DNA from: Periplaneta americana | Lineage: Eukaryota; Arthropoda; Insecta; Blattodea; Blattidae | Assembly (NCBI RefSeq): GCF_040183065.1 | Contig: NC_091131.1 | Span: 10,097,300 to 10,161,299 of the forward strand | Reading direction: 5' to 3' | Length of the DNA stretch: 64,000 nt | In this document: in pieces, positions 10,366 through 21,189 of the stretch | How positions within the stretch are numbered: the first letter of the stretch is position 1 | How the letters are laid out: each line of letters begins with the position of its first letter | The notes under the pieces: generated by a model | The model's input: only the letters and a program-made list of their open reading frames with translations | Told to the model about the DNA's origin: nothing | Database searches by the model: none | Position numbers and translations under genes: made by a program

Positions 10366-10535
10366 TTGCAGAATGAATAGTAACTGTGGAATGGTGATAA
10401 TGAAAATGAGAAACAGAGGAACCACGGGAAAAACCTCTGAGCATCCGCCACAAATTCCACCTTGACGAAGACGGGACTCGAACTCGAATCTCCACGGTGA
10501 AATGCAGAGAGGTTTAACCACTCGACCATGAGCAA
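10366..10535 (-). mobile_element. tRNA-derived SINE (SINE-E)
   Basis: Minus-strand SINE with an A-box-like GGTCGAGTGGTTAAACC and a B box GAGTTCGAGTCCC. The body GTCAAGGTGGAATTTGTGG is shared with a second, plus-strand copy at 23245-23385. The serine/leucine-type head (GAGTGGTTAA) suggests descent from a class II tRNA. Confidence 0.7.
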
Positions 10536-11631
10536 TTTCTTAAAGAACCTCCGACGCCAACATTTTTACCACTAGTTCTAGAAATTGTCACAGATGGCAG
10601 AGATGTAGCTTCAACTATAGTTATCACTTCTTCCATAAGATGGCGGTCTTTCTTTTCTGACGCAGATAATCGTTCGTTTGTGTCGGTGTTGGATGCGTTC
10701 TTCCGATTTCGTTGGTGCGGGTGTGTCTTGACAGCTATTAAAAACAAAATTCCTTAATTTATAACGCCAGTGCTACAGCAGTTTATTATTGTGGTGTATA
10801 CGATCGAATATTTACAGTTTTGTGTTGACAGCTACGGGCATTACAAATTTGTGAGATTGTCATTGCAACCTACGGTAAGAAAACATATATTTTTAGTTTA
10901 ATGTACATTCTAAAAATATCTTAATGTATCGAAATCAGAATTGGGATTATATTTAGGGTCGTTGTGTCATTTGTCACACTTATAATTTCTCCGTCTATGT
11001 TAGTGGAAGACTACTAAATCAATTAAATGACCGACTGCACTGAAATATTATTATTTACTAAGAATTCGCATATAATTTAAAATGAAATTTATATATAACA
11101 TATTGTCAGAGCAGAGGACTTTATTTATACATTAATATGAATTAATTCCATCTAGTACATCTTGAAAAAATTCACAGCAGCAATACTGACGAATGCAGGC
11201 CATCCCCAATCTTGCCAGTGCACGTCAAGTAGCGCTCCACGTGAAAGTCGTTCACGTGCTGTCTAGTATTGTACGGCAGACCTGTGGCATTAGGAATCAA
11301 TCCACGCACGCGCACAAGGCAGAAACAGAATCGTGCGAATGTCAACTAGCATTATCGACAATCGTGCGGCGTACTGAGCAGAGCTAGTGCATTTCTCTCA
11401 TAAGGCTATCACATGGCACATAAATCAGCATTTTGGCGCTTAAAATTTGTTACAAGACAACGATTTCTAAATTTGGAGCATTGAGGAGAAAGGACGTTAT
11501 ATTTATTTTGTTTTTTCGTTTATTGCTTTTCTTTTTCAGATTTTTAAATATAATTAAATGTTATTTTATATGATCTTATTATTAAAAGGAACAATTTACG
11601 TAATATACCGTGTGTTTTTCTCGGTACTTAT
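10536..11631. other. Unassigned sequence
   Basis: Short open frames (10514-10747 minus, 11193-11387 plus) resemble no family I know. A moderately GC-rich patch lies at 11200-11390. No repeat boundary is visible. Confidence 0.4.
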
Positions 11632-12492
11632 TCAATATTTAGAAATTAGCATGCTTGACAATAAAATTTGTAAAACAAGAGAACACCATTTATGGTTGCT
11701 AAGACAAAGTATATGATTATGTCTCGTGACCAGAATATTGTACGAAATGGAAATATAAAAATTGGAGATTTATCCTTCGAAGAGGTGGAAAAATTCAAAT
11801 ATCTTGGAGCAACAGTAACAAATATAAATGACACTCGGGAGGAAATTAAACGCGGAATAAATATGGGAAATGCGTGTTACTATTCAGTTGAGAAGCTCTT
11901 ATCATCCAGTCTGCTGTCCAAAAATCTAAAAGTTAGAATTTATAAAACAGTTATATTACCGGTTCTTCTGTATGGTTGTGAAACTTGGACTCTCACTCTG
12001 AGAGAGGAACATAGGTTAAGGGTGTTTGAGAATAAGGTGCTTAGGAAAATATTTGGGGCTAAGCGGGGTGAAGTTACAGGAGAATGGAGAAAGTTACACA
12101 ACGCAGAACTGCACACATTGTATTCTTCACCTGACATAATTAGGAACATTAAATCCAGACGTTTGAGATGGGCAGGGCATGTAGCGCGTATGGGCGAATC
12201 CAGAAATACATATAGAGTGTTAGTTGGGAGACCAGAGGGAAAAAGACCTTTAGGGAGGCCGAGACGTAGATGGGAGGATAATATTAAAATGGATTTGAGG
12301 GAGGTGGGATATGATGATAGAGACTGGATTAATCTTGCACAGGATAGGGACCGATGACGGGCTTATGTGAGGGCGGCAATGAACCTTCGGGTTCCTTAAA
12401 AGCCATTTGTAAGTAAGTAAGTAAGTAAGTCTAAGCTTAACGTTCTCTTGTTTTATAATTTATTATCAAAGCTTACTATTTCCACGGCTTGA
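11632..12492. repeat. Imperfect ~40-bp inverted repeats flanking a LINE-B copy
   Basis: Sequence at 11632-11684 (ending TAAAACAAGAGAAC) aligns with the reverse complement of 12442-12492. The innermost 14 bp are identical and the rest about 80%. The LINE-B fragment lies between them. This may be an older palindromic target, an inverted target duplication, or decayed TIRs of a DNA transposon; the sequence alone does not decide. Confidence 0.6.
11700..12429 (+). pseudogene. LINE-B non-LTR retrotransposon, 3' end (copy 1)
   Basis: The frame 11692-12357 encodes the region C-terminal to the RT catalytic core: [80 protein letters not shown] then replaces the usual Trp codon before RAYVRAAMNLRVP. 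The (GTAA)n tail is at 12410-12429. The copy is 5'-truncated, with no RT box or endonuclease. The Met at 11692 is just flanking sequence. This is the best conserved of the window's families, with copies at 37.6, 44.9, 50.8 and 53.3 kb. Confidence 0.9.
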
Positions 12493-12596
12493 GATGGACT
12501 GGAATTTCAGGAATTTTTCCGTTCCGTCTCGTAAGAAATGGCTATTGTCCGTTCTGGCTCCTTCTAAATTTGTATTAATTATAGGTTTATATGATA

Positions 12597-13456
12597 CTAG
12601 CCGTACCCATGCGCTCCGCTGCACCTGTTAGAAATAAATATAAAGTAATTACATAATTAAAATAGGACGTTTGATCCAGGGAACATTCGTGTTTGATAGA
12701 AGGATAAATCGTTTAATATGTTACTTAATTTAAATTGTATTTAAATAATTAAAATGCCATCATTTTGATCCAAAGAGCACTCAGAAGTTACTGTAATAAC
12801 ATTATAGCATTATGTGCATCTAGAGAAACTACACTTTCCAATGGTGAAATAATAATTACTTATACAAATCGGTTAATTTAGCTTTCGATATTACTTCATA
12901 CAAACACAGAAACATTCTCTAGGCTATGTTTCATAGCTTTCGATTGTTGTTGTCCAAGGCCCCTTATAGACGTAGTCATTTGTTTTCATTTCATTACACC
13001 GCCTTAGATGGCATTGTATTTTAATTTTAAACTCATTTATCTCATTAAATATCAGTCCTATAAAAATTTTGCAAAGAGTAAAACTTATCGGAAATAATTT
13101 TTAAAGGAACTTTTGTTATGCAATATATTTTACAAAAATCAATACTAAGAGAAATATTTCGATTTATTTAATTCAGGCCCCCTTATAACCCCCCTTTTAA
13201 ATAACGTATTTTGAATGTCATGTAGCTTAAAATCGAAGTTAGAGGGAACTTAATTTATATTCCAATTTTCATACAAATCGTTTCAGCCATTATCGCGTGA
13301 AAAGGTAACAAACATCCAGACAGACATACAAACAAAAATTTCAAAAATGCGATTTTCGGTTTCAGAGTGGTTAATTATATATGTTAGAACAAATTATTTT
13401 TGGAAAATCGAAAATTACCAGAAAAATTCCGGCTACAGATTTATTATTAGTATAGA
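12597..13456 (-). mobile_element. Non-autonomous Helitron, copy 1
   Basis: On the minus strand the element starts TCTATACTAATAATAAATCT (from 13456). It ends in GGTACGGCTAG (to 12597), preceded by the GTGC...GCAC-type hairpin region, and sits between A and T without TSD. A 5'-TC, a 3'-CTRR with a nearby hairpin and AT insertion are Helitron hallmarks. A second copy is at 57812-58792. There is no Rep/helicase coding. Confidence 0.85.
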
Positions 13457-13584
13457 TTTCAAGACGTACTTTTTCAGATGTCTGAATTAAATTGTCAGAA
13501 ATACTGACGACACTGTCGACACTGTAGGTACTGCTTGATTGCATTATTTATTTGTATAAGCTGTCGGTAATTTGTAATACTCTT

Positions 13585-13826
13585 GCGGCCTGCCTTTGAT
13601 TTTTTTTTACGTTTTTTTAACGACGCTCGCAACTGCCGAGGTTATATCAGCGTCGCCGGTGTGCCGGAATTTTGTCCCGCAGGAGTTCTTTTACATGCCA
13701 GTAAATCTACTGACATGAGCCTGTCGCATTTTAAGCACACTTAAATGCCATCGACCTGGCCCGGGATCGAACTCGCAATCTCGGGCATAGAAGACCAGCG
13801 CTATACCAACTGCACCAACCAGGCCG
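13585..13826 (-). mobile_element. tRNA-derived SINE (SINE-B) with GCGTCGTTAAA tail
   Basis: Minus-strand tRNA-like head (A-box TTGGTGCAGTTGGTATAGCG region, B-box AGTTCGATCCC), then a ~150-bp body with GACAGGCTCATGTCAGTAG, ending GCGTCGTTAAAAAAACG. Its tail resembles the SINE-A tail (GCGTCGTAAAATAA), which suggests mobilisation by the same LINE lineage. Confidence 0.75.
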
Positions 13827-14122
13827 AGCGACGATAATGAAAATAGAAGTACCGGGAGTCAGTAACACTTTATCACTCCAAATCAAGCTAATGATCAGAT
13901 GTCATAGGCCTAAGCCACTGCTAGGCAGCGAGTCGAATTTCTTTAACTGTTCTGCTATTAAGGTTGACTATAGATCTCAGAAAATGTAATAGTAATATGC
14001 GTTACAAGAGCGGTATGTTGAAGTTTTCATGTTCGAGGAAAAGTTTGAAAAAGCGAAACGTAGTTGAGCTTTTTTAGTTTCCGAGAATTGAAAGAAAACA
14101 TACCGCTCGTGTATCGTACAGT

Positions 14123-14696
14123 ATTTTGTGCGAAGATCGTTTATTACATACCTGAAAGAGGAATTTCTAGTTAGTTGCAATGAAATCTCCATCTTGGTTT
14201 CTGTTCAATGACGGCAATTTGCAAAACAAAAATATCTATCTTCAACATTGTTGCTTTAAAATGTTTTCTGTCTTTACTATACTCCAGCAGGCCGTGATAT
14301 ACGTCTGTCTTTTTTTTCCCCCAGTCTATGATGAGTCTGGAATCTTGTTGATTTTTTCACGGCTTCCTTAATGTTACTTGCATCACGAATGCAGTAAATT
14401 TAGTGGAGTTGTAGAGTTTACTTAATTTTTGCAAATATTTAAAAACAATAGTTAACAGTGAAATGTAGGTGAAATTGCAGTGGTAAGTTTCCAATTTATA
14501 ATTATTACTATATTGAACGTCTCTAAAAATAATATGTTAAAAGCCTAAAGCAGTAAAATCAATATGTCACTTAAGCGGTAAGAAAAGGGAAATTGTTATG
14601 TGTGTTAGGCTGGGAATACTGAATGTGGAATTTTAGACTTTCCGCGGATTGGTTTTGTGCGGAAACCAAGCAAATACGCACGATCTCGCACAAAAT
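14123..14696. mobile_element. Candidate MITE with ~17-bp inverted ends
   Basis: ATTTTGTGCGAAGATCGT (14123-14140) and the complement of ATTTTGTGCGAGATCGT (14680-14696) are inverted and near-identical, differing by a one-base indel. No clear TSD was found. Just outside, 14008-14019 and 14098-14109 (GAGCGGTATGTT) form another foldback. Confidence 0.4.
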
Positions 14697-15031
14697 AATT
14701 TTCCTCATTTTAAAAATATAGAGTGATTCAAAAGTTCTCTTCCATTTTGTTGAAAACGTATTACCAAAATTAATGAACTTCAGATATGTTATTGGTGACA
14801 CTATGAGAAAATATAATGTAAAGTTAAACTTGACTCCCTTTAAATTTCAAAGCAAACTCCTCAACGCTATAAGGTTGTGACATGATGGAAAACAAATTTA
14901 CAAACAATGAAAGTCACAGTACTATAACATAAATTGAAAATAATTTCAGTTATTTGTTGAAATGTAATCATTTGAATACCATCTGTAGGACAAATAGAAC
15001 AACCGTGAAAATCTCCAAGACATTTGTTTAT

Positions 15032-15367
15032 CCGTAGCGCTACAGCCCATGAAGGGCCAAGACCGACCAGCCGGCTGCTGGCCTCACGTCCACATGCCGA
15101 AGCAGAGGTGAACGATCATCCAACCAGAATCGAGGTATCGTGTGGTTAGCACGATGATCCTTCCAGCCGTTATAGCTGGTTTGCGAAACCGGATTTCGCT
15201 ACCTATCGTAGCTCCCTAAGTGGATCACGATGCTGGGTGGGCACCGGTCCTATACACTGGCCGAAATTTCATGAGAAAATTTCTTCCCCCATGAGGACTC
15301 GAACCAGCGCCAATTCCGTAACACGAGTCGTAGGCAGTATGCCTTAGACCACGACGTCACGGCGCGG
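15032..15367 (-). mobile_element. tRNA-derived SINE (SINE-C), full-length
   Basis: This is a 336-bp insertion with a perfect 13-bp TSD GACATTTGTTTAT (15019-15031, 15368-15380). The tRNA-like head is at the right on the minus strand (GTGGTCTAAGGCATACTGCC, then B box GGTTCGAGTCC). The body runs left to ...GGGCTGTAGCGCTACGG. A head-truncated plus-strand copy is at 34258-34533. Confidence 0.85.
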
Positions 15368-15794
15368 GACATTTGTTTATAATAAAATAAACTAATTAAA
15401 AAATTCATTACAATTAAAGACATTATTAAAAAAAACAACCCTTGTCAAAGTTGTTATTTTTCAAGAGAACAATAAAAATAAATAGAACAACACATGTCAG
15501 CTGTTTCCGTACAACTGGTGTTTATTCTTGTGGTTATTGCACCTGACATGTGTCATTTTTGGATTCTATAAACATTTGAAGTAGTAACAAATGTGTCTTT
15601 AACTCAATTTCATTAAAAGTGACTAGGGCTGTGTTTGTAATAATGTCTTCAATTCTAAAAATAAATAAATAAAAATATAAATCTAAGAAAACAAATTTTT
15701 AGTTCTTGTTAAAATTCAAATATTCCAACACCACTCATACTACAATGAAAGGCTCCACTAATAATTTTATTATTTCTAACAAAACCTTATTCGT

Positions 15795-15975
15795 TTGCTG
15801 TGGTCGTGCCAGACAATCAGTCCCATATTCCGAGGCTTATTGTATGGATTTGTATTTTACGGTGATGGGTTGTTAGCCCTTCGCCCATATCTGGAGGCCG
15901 TCTCTTCTATCCGCAACTTGAGGACGCGCCATGCCATGGTGATATGGGGACCCACAATACTTGGATACATTGTTC

Positions 15976-16024
<49 letters not shown>
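15795..16024 (+). repeat. Retroelement 3'-end-like repeat with (AAT)n tail
   Basis: About 180 bp of moderately GC-rich sequence (GGGTTGTTAGCCCTTCGCCC... CGCGCCATGCCATGGTGA) runs straight into about 16 AAT units. The layout looks like a non-LTR element 3' UTR with a microsatellite tail. Family membership is from recall only. The 80-codon open frame here is not credible. Confidence 0.5.
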
Positions 16025-16026
<2 letters not shown>

Positions 16027-16133
16027 TGACACGCTAATATAATAAATTGTGGTGAGATTTGTTGGTTGATTATAATTTATTAATAAAGTTTATTTTCTGT
16101 AATTTTATTTGGAAAATATTTTTATGTGGTATT

Positions 16134-16134
<1 letters not shown>

Positions 16135-16187
<53 letters not shown>

Positions 16188-16188
16188 G
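16135..16188. repeat. (AAT)n microsatellite
   Basis: About 18 AAT units, 110 bp after the previous one. Confidence 0.97.
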
Positions 16189-16320
16189 ACTAATAATCAT
16201 AATACACAAAAATAGTTATATTTTAGAATAATACATAACATAGAAAGTGAAATTAAAAAAAAAATTAGAACCACAGGTCAGATACTCATCATAATATAAA
16301 TAACAATATGAATAATGATA

Positions 16321-16572
16321 AGTACACCGCTGTGGAGTAACGGTTAGCATGGCTGACCGTGAAACGAACTGGCCCGTGTTCTAATTCTGATTAGGACAAG
16401 TTACCTGTTTGTTTTTTTCCGGGGTTTTCCCTCAACCCATTAAGAGCAAATGCTGGGTAACTTTCGGCGCTGGACCCTGGGCTAATTTCGCTGACATTAT
16501 GACCTTCATCGCACTCAGACGCTAGATAACCATAGCAGTTGATAAAGCGTCGTAAAATAAACATTAAAATAA
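16321..16572 (+). mobile_element. SINE-A copy, divergent subfamily
   Basis: Plus-strand SINE-A with the head CGCTGTGGAGTAACGGTTAG and GACCGTGAAACGAACTGG in place of the usual GGCCGCGAAACCAGGTGG. The body contains AGAGCAAATGCTGGGTAAC and the tail GCGTCGTAAAATAAAC. This subfamily also supplies the interrupted copy at 37.1-38.6 kb and the one at 46.2 kb. Confidence 0.85.
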
Positions 16573-17361
16573 ATAAAATAATAACTATACAAATAACACA
16601 GAATAAAATAATTTGGAAGCAGATAAACTAAAAACTGTAGAAAATTAAGCTACCAATTGAATTTCATATAGTGGAATTTTCATGACATTGATTACAAAGG
16701 GGTGTAACAAGATCACCCCACATGAATAATGTGAATTACTTCTTAAAGTAGAATAATTATTTATGTTATTCTTATTTTAAAACGTTAAAAAATAAATATC
16801 GAGAAAAATGAAAGTAATATTGAAAAATCATCAGTGGGATAATACTATTATCGCACTGCGAAATGACACAGTTCCTTTCAATGTGCATATTTCCACCAGC
16901 CATTTCTTCCTCGTCCCGTCCCGTGATCACCTTGATCACATTTCCGTCCCCCTCGCGTATGTGGTACCTAAGAGGTTACGTCCATTTTCGGTTTTTCCCC
17001 TTCAAAATTTTCTAGAGTTCCTAGAGTGGAGCAGCGTAACCCGGAGTGAGACAAGTGGCCAACAGACTTGGAGCTCACGTATTTAATTTCTTTCTGCCCC
17101 GAACCCCTTGCAAGGATGCGTTTTGCGTACCTTTTAAATTTCTCTTCCCACTTCTCTTCTTCAATTCAATTCAATTCAGTTCAATTCAATTCAAATACTA
17201 ATTACCCCCCCCCCTTGGTAGGCAGGAGGGTTAATTGTTTAAACTGCGACCTGAGCATCCATTTCAAGATTTTGCGAAACAACGGCACCAATCATTAGTA
17301 CAGGGACGGAAGTCATTTTCTTTCACTAGTAATAATATATGCGTCTAAGTAAATTATTAAA
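16573..17361. other. Unassigned sequence with a (TTCAA)n run
   Basis: Contains a short (TTCAA)n array at about 17159-17192 and a C10-type run at 17206-17215. The open frames at 16808-17086 and 17068-17298 match nothing I recognise. Confidence 0.4.
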
Positions 17362-17735
17362 GATGTATGTATTTATTTACACTGCAAGTGGGCAAGCACC
17401 CGGTGGCAGTGGTATACATAATATAAACAATACACAATAAAATTACAATACACAATGCAATAAGATGTGTACATTTTATTCAATGCATATTTGAAGGGTT
17501 CAGAACCATAGTGGGCCAAGCGCCATTTACTAAAACCGTAGGAAACAAGGGTTAAAATTAAGTTATTAGCATAATTCAATGGAAACATATAGCAAGTAAT
17601 ATAAAGTATACACATTCAAACTAAATGATATGTATTTAATTAACTATGGTATTCACTTAACCTTAACCCTTGCTTTCTCCGTTTTTAATGAATGGCGCTT
17701 GGCCCACTGTGGCTCTGAACCCTTCATTTGTTTTG
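17362..17735. repeat. Retroelement tail relic and ~65-bp inverted repeat
   Basis: 17362-17410 (ATGTATGTATTTATTTACAC... CACCCGGTGGCAGTGGTAT) is the reverse complement of a tail seen at about 29880-29932. Further on, 17488-17556 and the complement of 17660-17736 share GGGTTCAGA(A/G)CCA, GTGGGCCAAGCGCCATT and AAGGGTTAA, forming an imperfect inverted pair about 110 bp apart. Confidence 0.55.
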
Positions 17736-18058
17736 GCGAATGAAGTGACTACTGTTCGTAGTTACCGTCTGTGCTGTGTATATGTGGTAAAAAGGATGAA
17801 CATTTCCGAAGACTTGTGTCCGAAATTTGTATATTGGTTGATGTATACCTATATAAATACTTCATGGTAATACTCGGCGTCATCTCATTGGTCATTAATT
17901 CCGTCGTTGTCGCCATCAACAGCACTGTGTTCACGAAAATAATAGAGCGTTCCGATTCGTGAAAATATCCATTTCGAGTCCTGCTAATTTCTAAACATTG
18001 CCCTTGATTAAGTTATTTCTCCGTTGCTTTTATATGAATAGGTTTCTTGTGGCAGTAA

Positions 18059-18444
18059 GGGCCCATTCACAATGAAAATTAAACATATCCGTAACATAAA
18101 CACAGAAGTTTGCGCCCAGGCTACCAAATGGGATCATTCACAATGATTCATATAAGCATTGACATAAACATTACCGTAAGACGTTAATATGAAAGTTTGC
18201 AAACTCCAAGCTTTCATGCTTAGGCTTACGTGATTTGCAAACAGAACACAATCGTGGAGCGCTGAAGTATACGACAGAATATGAGGAAATGGCGTCGTTG
18301 TTATGTTTCCATGGTTACCAAATATGTTTGCTGTTATGTTTATGTTCCCATCGTGAATGATGGTATGACTTCTTGATTTTACCGTAACGTTTATATTCTT
18401 AAGTTAACGCTTACGTTATGTTTAATTTTCATTGTGAATGGGCT
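18059..18444. mobile_element. Harbinger-type MITE (MITE-H), copy 1
   Basis: A 386-bp element with GGGCCCATTCACAATGAAAA at the left and its inverted counterpart CATTGTGAATGGGC at the right; the inverted repeats extend ~30 bp through AATTAAACATAACG. The flanks are TAA (18056-18058) and TTA. The interior is non-coding. Other copies are at 37084-37470 (with clean TAA duplication) and 51802-52521. The TWA target and GGCCC-type ends point to PIF/Harbinger. Confidence 0.8.
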
Positions 18445-18447
18445 TTA

Positions 18448-18999
18448 CTCGTTGTATCATGTGGTTTAAAAGATTGTGACTGAAACAAAATCAGAACACG
18501 AACATCTTTATGTGGTCGTCCTCGATCCAGTGAGTGCTATTTTTGTCATCAAACTTGAACTGGTGCAATTGATTTTTAAGGTCGATAAAAATCCTTAACA
18601 TGCATGGCTTTCATCAGAAGGGAGGCAGTTATGATGTCATATTATTTTTCCCGAGAGGAGCGGTTCTAATTTTGACGACTGCAATAACGGTATAACATTA
18701 TACACAGTTTCATACTTTTTTATACAACAGCATTATAACAAAATTAATAAAGACGAAATAGATAAAAAAAAATTATATCAAATTTCTAGACAGTTACTCT
18801 GAAACAAAAGTCTGGAATATAATCGTGACGTCATTGTTTGAATTGTTTAATTTAATTCTGATGATGGCTGACACAAAACTGAAACTAGTCAACTAGGTAT
18901 AGTTTATTTTAACGTATGAAAGTGCTTATTATAACTTTACTATATTCCTAAGTGAATTAAGTAAATAATTGATTAAATGGCGATCTTACTCGTGTTAAT
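18448..18999. other. Unassigned sequence
   Basis: AT-rich, no open frame. At 18857-18890 there is CTGATGA followed by GAAACTAG, a partial hammerhead-like string, but stems II and III do not pair well. It may be another PLE terminus. Confidence 0.35.
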
Positions 19000-19435
19000 T
19001 ATGTAAGCATGTGTGGCTTACAGCTGTTTCGGTGTTACTTGACACCATCATCAGAGCCTACTAGATCTCGGCGCCATCTCAACTTCGCTGCCTGTTGTGT
19101 GGGTGCATTCGTGTGATGAAGAGTTGTGTCAAATAGTGTGTGTGTTCTGAAATTGATCTGTGTGTTGAGAATTTGATTAGGATGTGTTTTAGTGTGTCTG
19201 TATATTTCATATTGTTCTAGTGTGTTGAGTTTTTGGTTTTTGGGTTGTATGTGTAGGATTTCCATGTCTGTATTTATGTTATTGTATGTATGGTTAGCAT
19301 TAGTTATGTGTTCTAGATGTATTGTGTCCTCTGGTTATTGCTTTGATGTGTTCTTTGTATCGAGTTTGGAATGATCTGCCTGTCTGTCCAATGTAGAAAC
19401 TGTCGCAACTATTGCATCAGGATGAGGTGTAGGCC
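19000..19435 (-). pseudogene. Penelope-like element 3' fragment (second subfamily)
   Basis: On the minus strand, about 19430-19270 encodes in broken frames the GIY-YIG region (CNSC/CD...FYIGQTGRSF-like). 19265-19035 encodes the C-terminus MEILHIQPKNQKLNTLEQYE... ILNTQINFRTHTLFDTTLHH, ending in DDGVK. It is closely related to the 4.2-kb copy but has a different 3' terminus, and the hammerhead overlaps the stop region. No RT domain remains. Confidence 0.85.
19015..19058 (-). ncRNA. Hammerhead ribozyme motif, PLE subfamily 2
   Basis: On the minus strand: GGCT (19058-19055), CTGATGA (19054-19048), stem II (GGTGT/ACACC, within 19047-19031), GAAA (19030-19027 as written on minus), palindromic CAGCTG stem III (19026-19021), UA cleavage dinucleotide (19020-19019) and AGCC (19018-19015) pairing with GGCT. 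All canonical core bases are present. This is a minimal type I hammerhead as known from PLEs. Confidence 0.85.
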
Positions 19436-19544
19436 TGCGAGCTTAGTTGATGCCGGATAGAGATGACTAGCCAGTCAACTGTTTATTTGTGACTGTGCTC
19501 TGATACCTAGGATGATCATACGCCTCAATTAAATGGAACTGTCG

Positions 19545-20440
19545 GGGGTTTTTACGGCACAAACATTCGTGCCGATTTTTCATTCACTCATAGTGTTCTG
19601 CCCAAGGCCACGTGTTTCACTGCAAACCCAGCATTCTCCAGTCTTTCCTATTTTCTGCCTTTCTCTTTTTCTCATATATGATCCATATATCTTAATGTCT
19701 ATCATCTGATGTCTTCTTCTGCCCCGGACTTTTCTCCCGTTCACCATTTCTTCCAGTGATGCACCTTCAGTAGGCAGTTTCGTCTCATCTCGTGACTCAG
19801 CCAATTCCTTTTTCTCTTCCTGATCAGTTTCAGCATCATTCTTTCTTCACCTACTCTTTCCAACACAGCTTCACTTCTCATTCTGTCTGTCCATTTCACA
19901 CGTTCCATTCTTCTCCTTATCCACATTTCAAATGCTTCTATTTGCCTCTCTTCACTTCGTCGTTTTATCCATGTTTCTGCCCCATACAATACCACACTCC
20001 ACACAAAGCACTTCGCCAGTCTCTTAGTTCTTTTCCCAGACGTCCGCAGGAGATGCTCCTTTTTCTATTAAAAGCTTCCTTTGCCATTGCTATCCTCTTT
20101 TTGTCTTCCTGGCAGCAGCTCATGTTAATGCTTTAGTACACCCCAAGTATTTGAAGCTGTCCACTTACTCTACTGCCTCATTTAGTATTCGCAGGTTTAC
20201 CTTCTTTATTTTTCTTCCTATGACCATAATCTTCGTCTTGTTTGCATTTATCTTCATCTCATACTACTCACAGTTGTCATTTAGCTCCAGTAGCATATCC
20301 CTTAGTATCGTCTCCTCTTCTGATAACAACGCCATATCATCAGCAAATTTATGCACTTTATTCTTCTTCCTCCTACTATCACCCCTCCCATGTTCTCAAA
20401 ACAATTCTTCACTAAATTCTCCGAATAGATGTTGAACAGG
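19545..20440 (-). pseudogene. LINE-D non-LTR retrotransposon relic
   Basis: Minus-strand relic of the RT palm downstream region and C-terminus. About 20350-20020 reads in broken frames as the segment after the YADD box (KTKIMVIGRKIKK-like, then YLGC). Then 20004-19741 encodes SVVLYGAETW... FEMWIRRRMERVKWTDRMR... KLIRKRKRNWLSHEMRRN, and 19804-19580 encodes GRRRHQMIDIKIYGSY and the terminal GLGQNTMSE. Frameshifts join the pieces. No poly-A tail is visible. The clade is not assigned. Confidence 0.8.
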
Positions 20441-20603
20441 GTGTTCCGATTTACTATTTAGAAAATTGTATTTTCTCCAGATTTTTAAAGAGAACCTGTA
20501 AAAACGTGAGAATTTTATTTCTTTTAATGTTAATGTTAAACAACTGTTAAATAGTTGTGACAGTTAATCAGTAAAGCGGTTTTACAGATAGCTGAATCTG
20601 CAT

Positions 20604-20752
20604 ATGATGCAACTTATACGAGAGAGAAGAAATAAATTATTGAATCAAAAACGACAATTTAAGGGAAATTTTCACAGTTTCAAATGCAAATTGCTATTAA
20701 ATTGTCGTTTTTGGTTCAAGAACTTTATTTGTGCCTCATATAAGTTGTCCAG
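20604..20752. repeat. ~150-bp foldback, arms ~55 bp
   Basis: 20604-20660 and the complement of 20696-20752 align at about 80% identity (CAACTTATAYGAG near the outside, CAAAAACGACAATTTAA near the centre). It could be a short MITE or a snapback copy. No TSD was seen. Confidence 0.65.
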
Positions 20753-21140
20753 GAATTCACCGACCCAAAGTCGACTTTGTCCACCATAAATTATTTCACT
20801 TGAACTCGCCTGGATTTGAATACACTCCCGTCATGTAAAGACGACGCAGTAACCGCATGGTCAGTATTAAAGCAAACCTGCGAGCACCACGGCACCTGCC
20901 TGGCAGTGAACCACCGTTTCTTTGACAGCGTGCGTATAATCCCGAAGATACGGCGAGACCTTGACACGAGTCTGAAATATGGAAAAACAGACTACTGCAC
21001 GGTTAGTTAATTGCATTGCAACATTCTCGTGTACACAGCATGATCTCATATCGAAACCTGCTTTAACGTCGAGATTACGGGTATGTAGTTGCACCAGGTA
21101 GCGCATGTGTGACCAAAATAGGTACAGTATACGACAGTTA
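20753..21140. other. Unassigned; possible SINE head
   Basis: On the minus strand near 20875-20810 there is a tRNA-like order (CATGCGGTTACTGCGTCG, then GTATTCAAATCC as a weak B box). The evidence is too thin to call a family. Confidence 0.3.
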
Positions 21141-21189
21141 ACGTGATACTCTTTCTTCCGTCCCTCTCATCTTCCTTTTTTCCTTTGCA

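Noticed and set aside
18857..18890. Additional hammerhead (CTGATGA...GAAACTAG)
   Set aside because: Stem II cannot be paired convincingly, and an extra base separates stem III from the cleavage dinucleotide.
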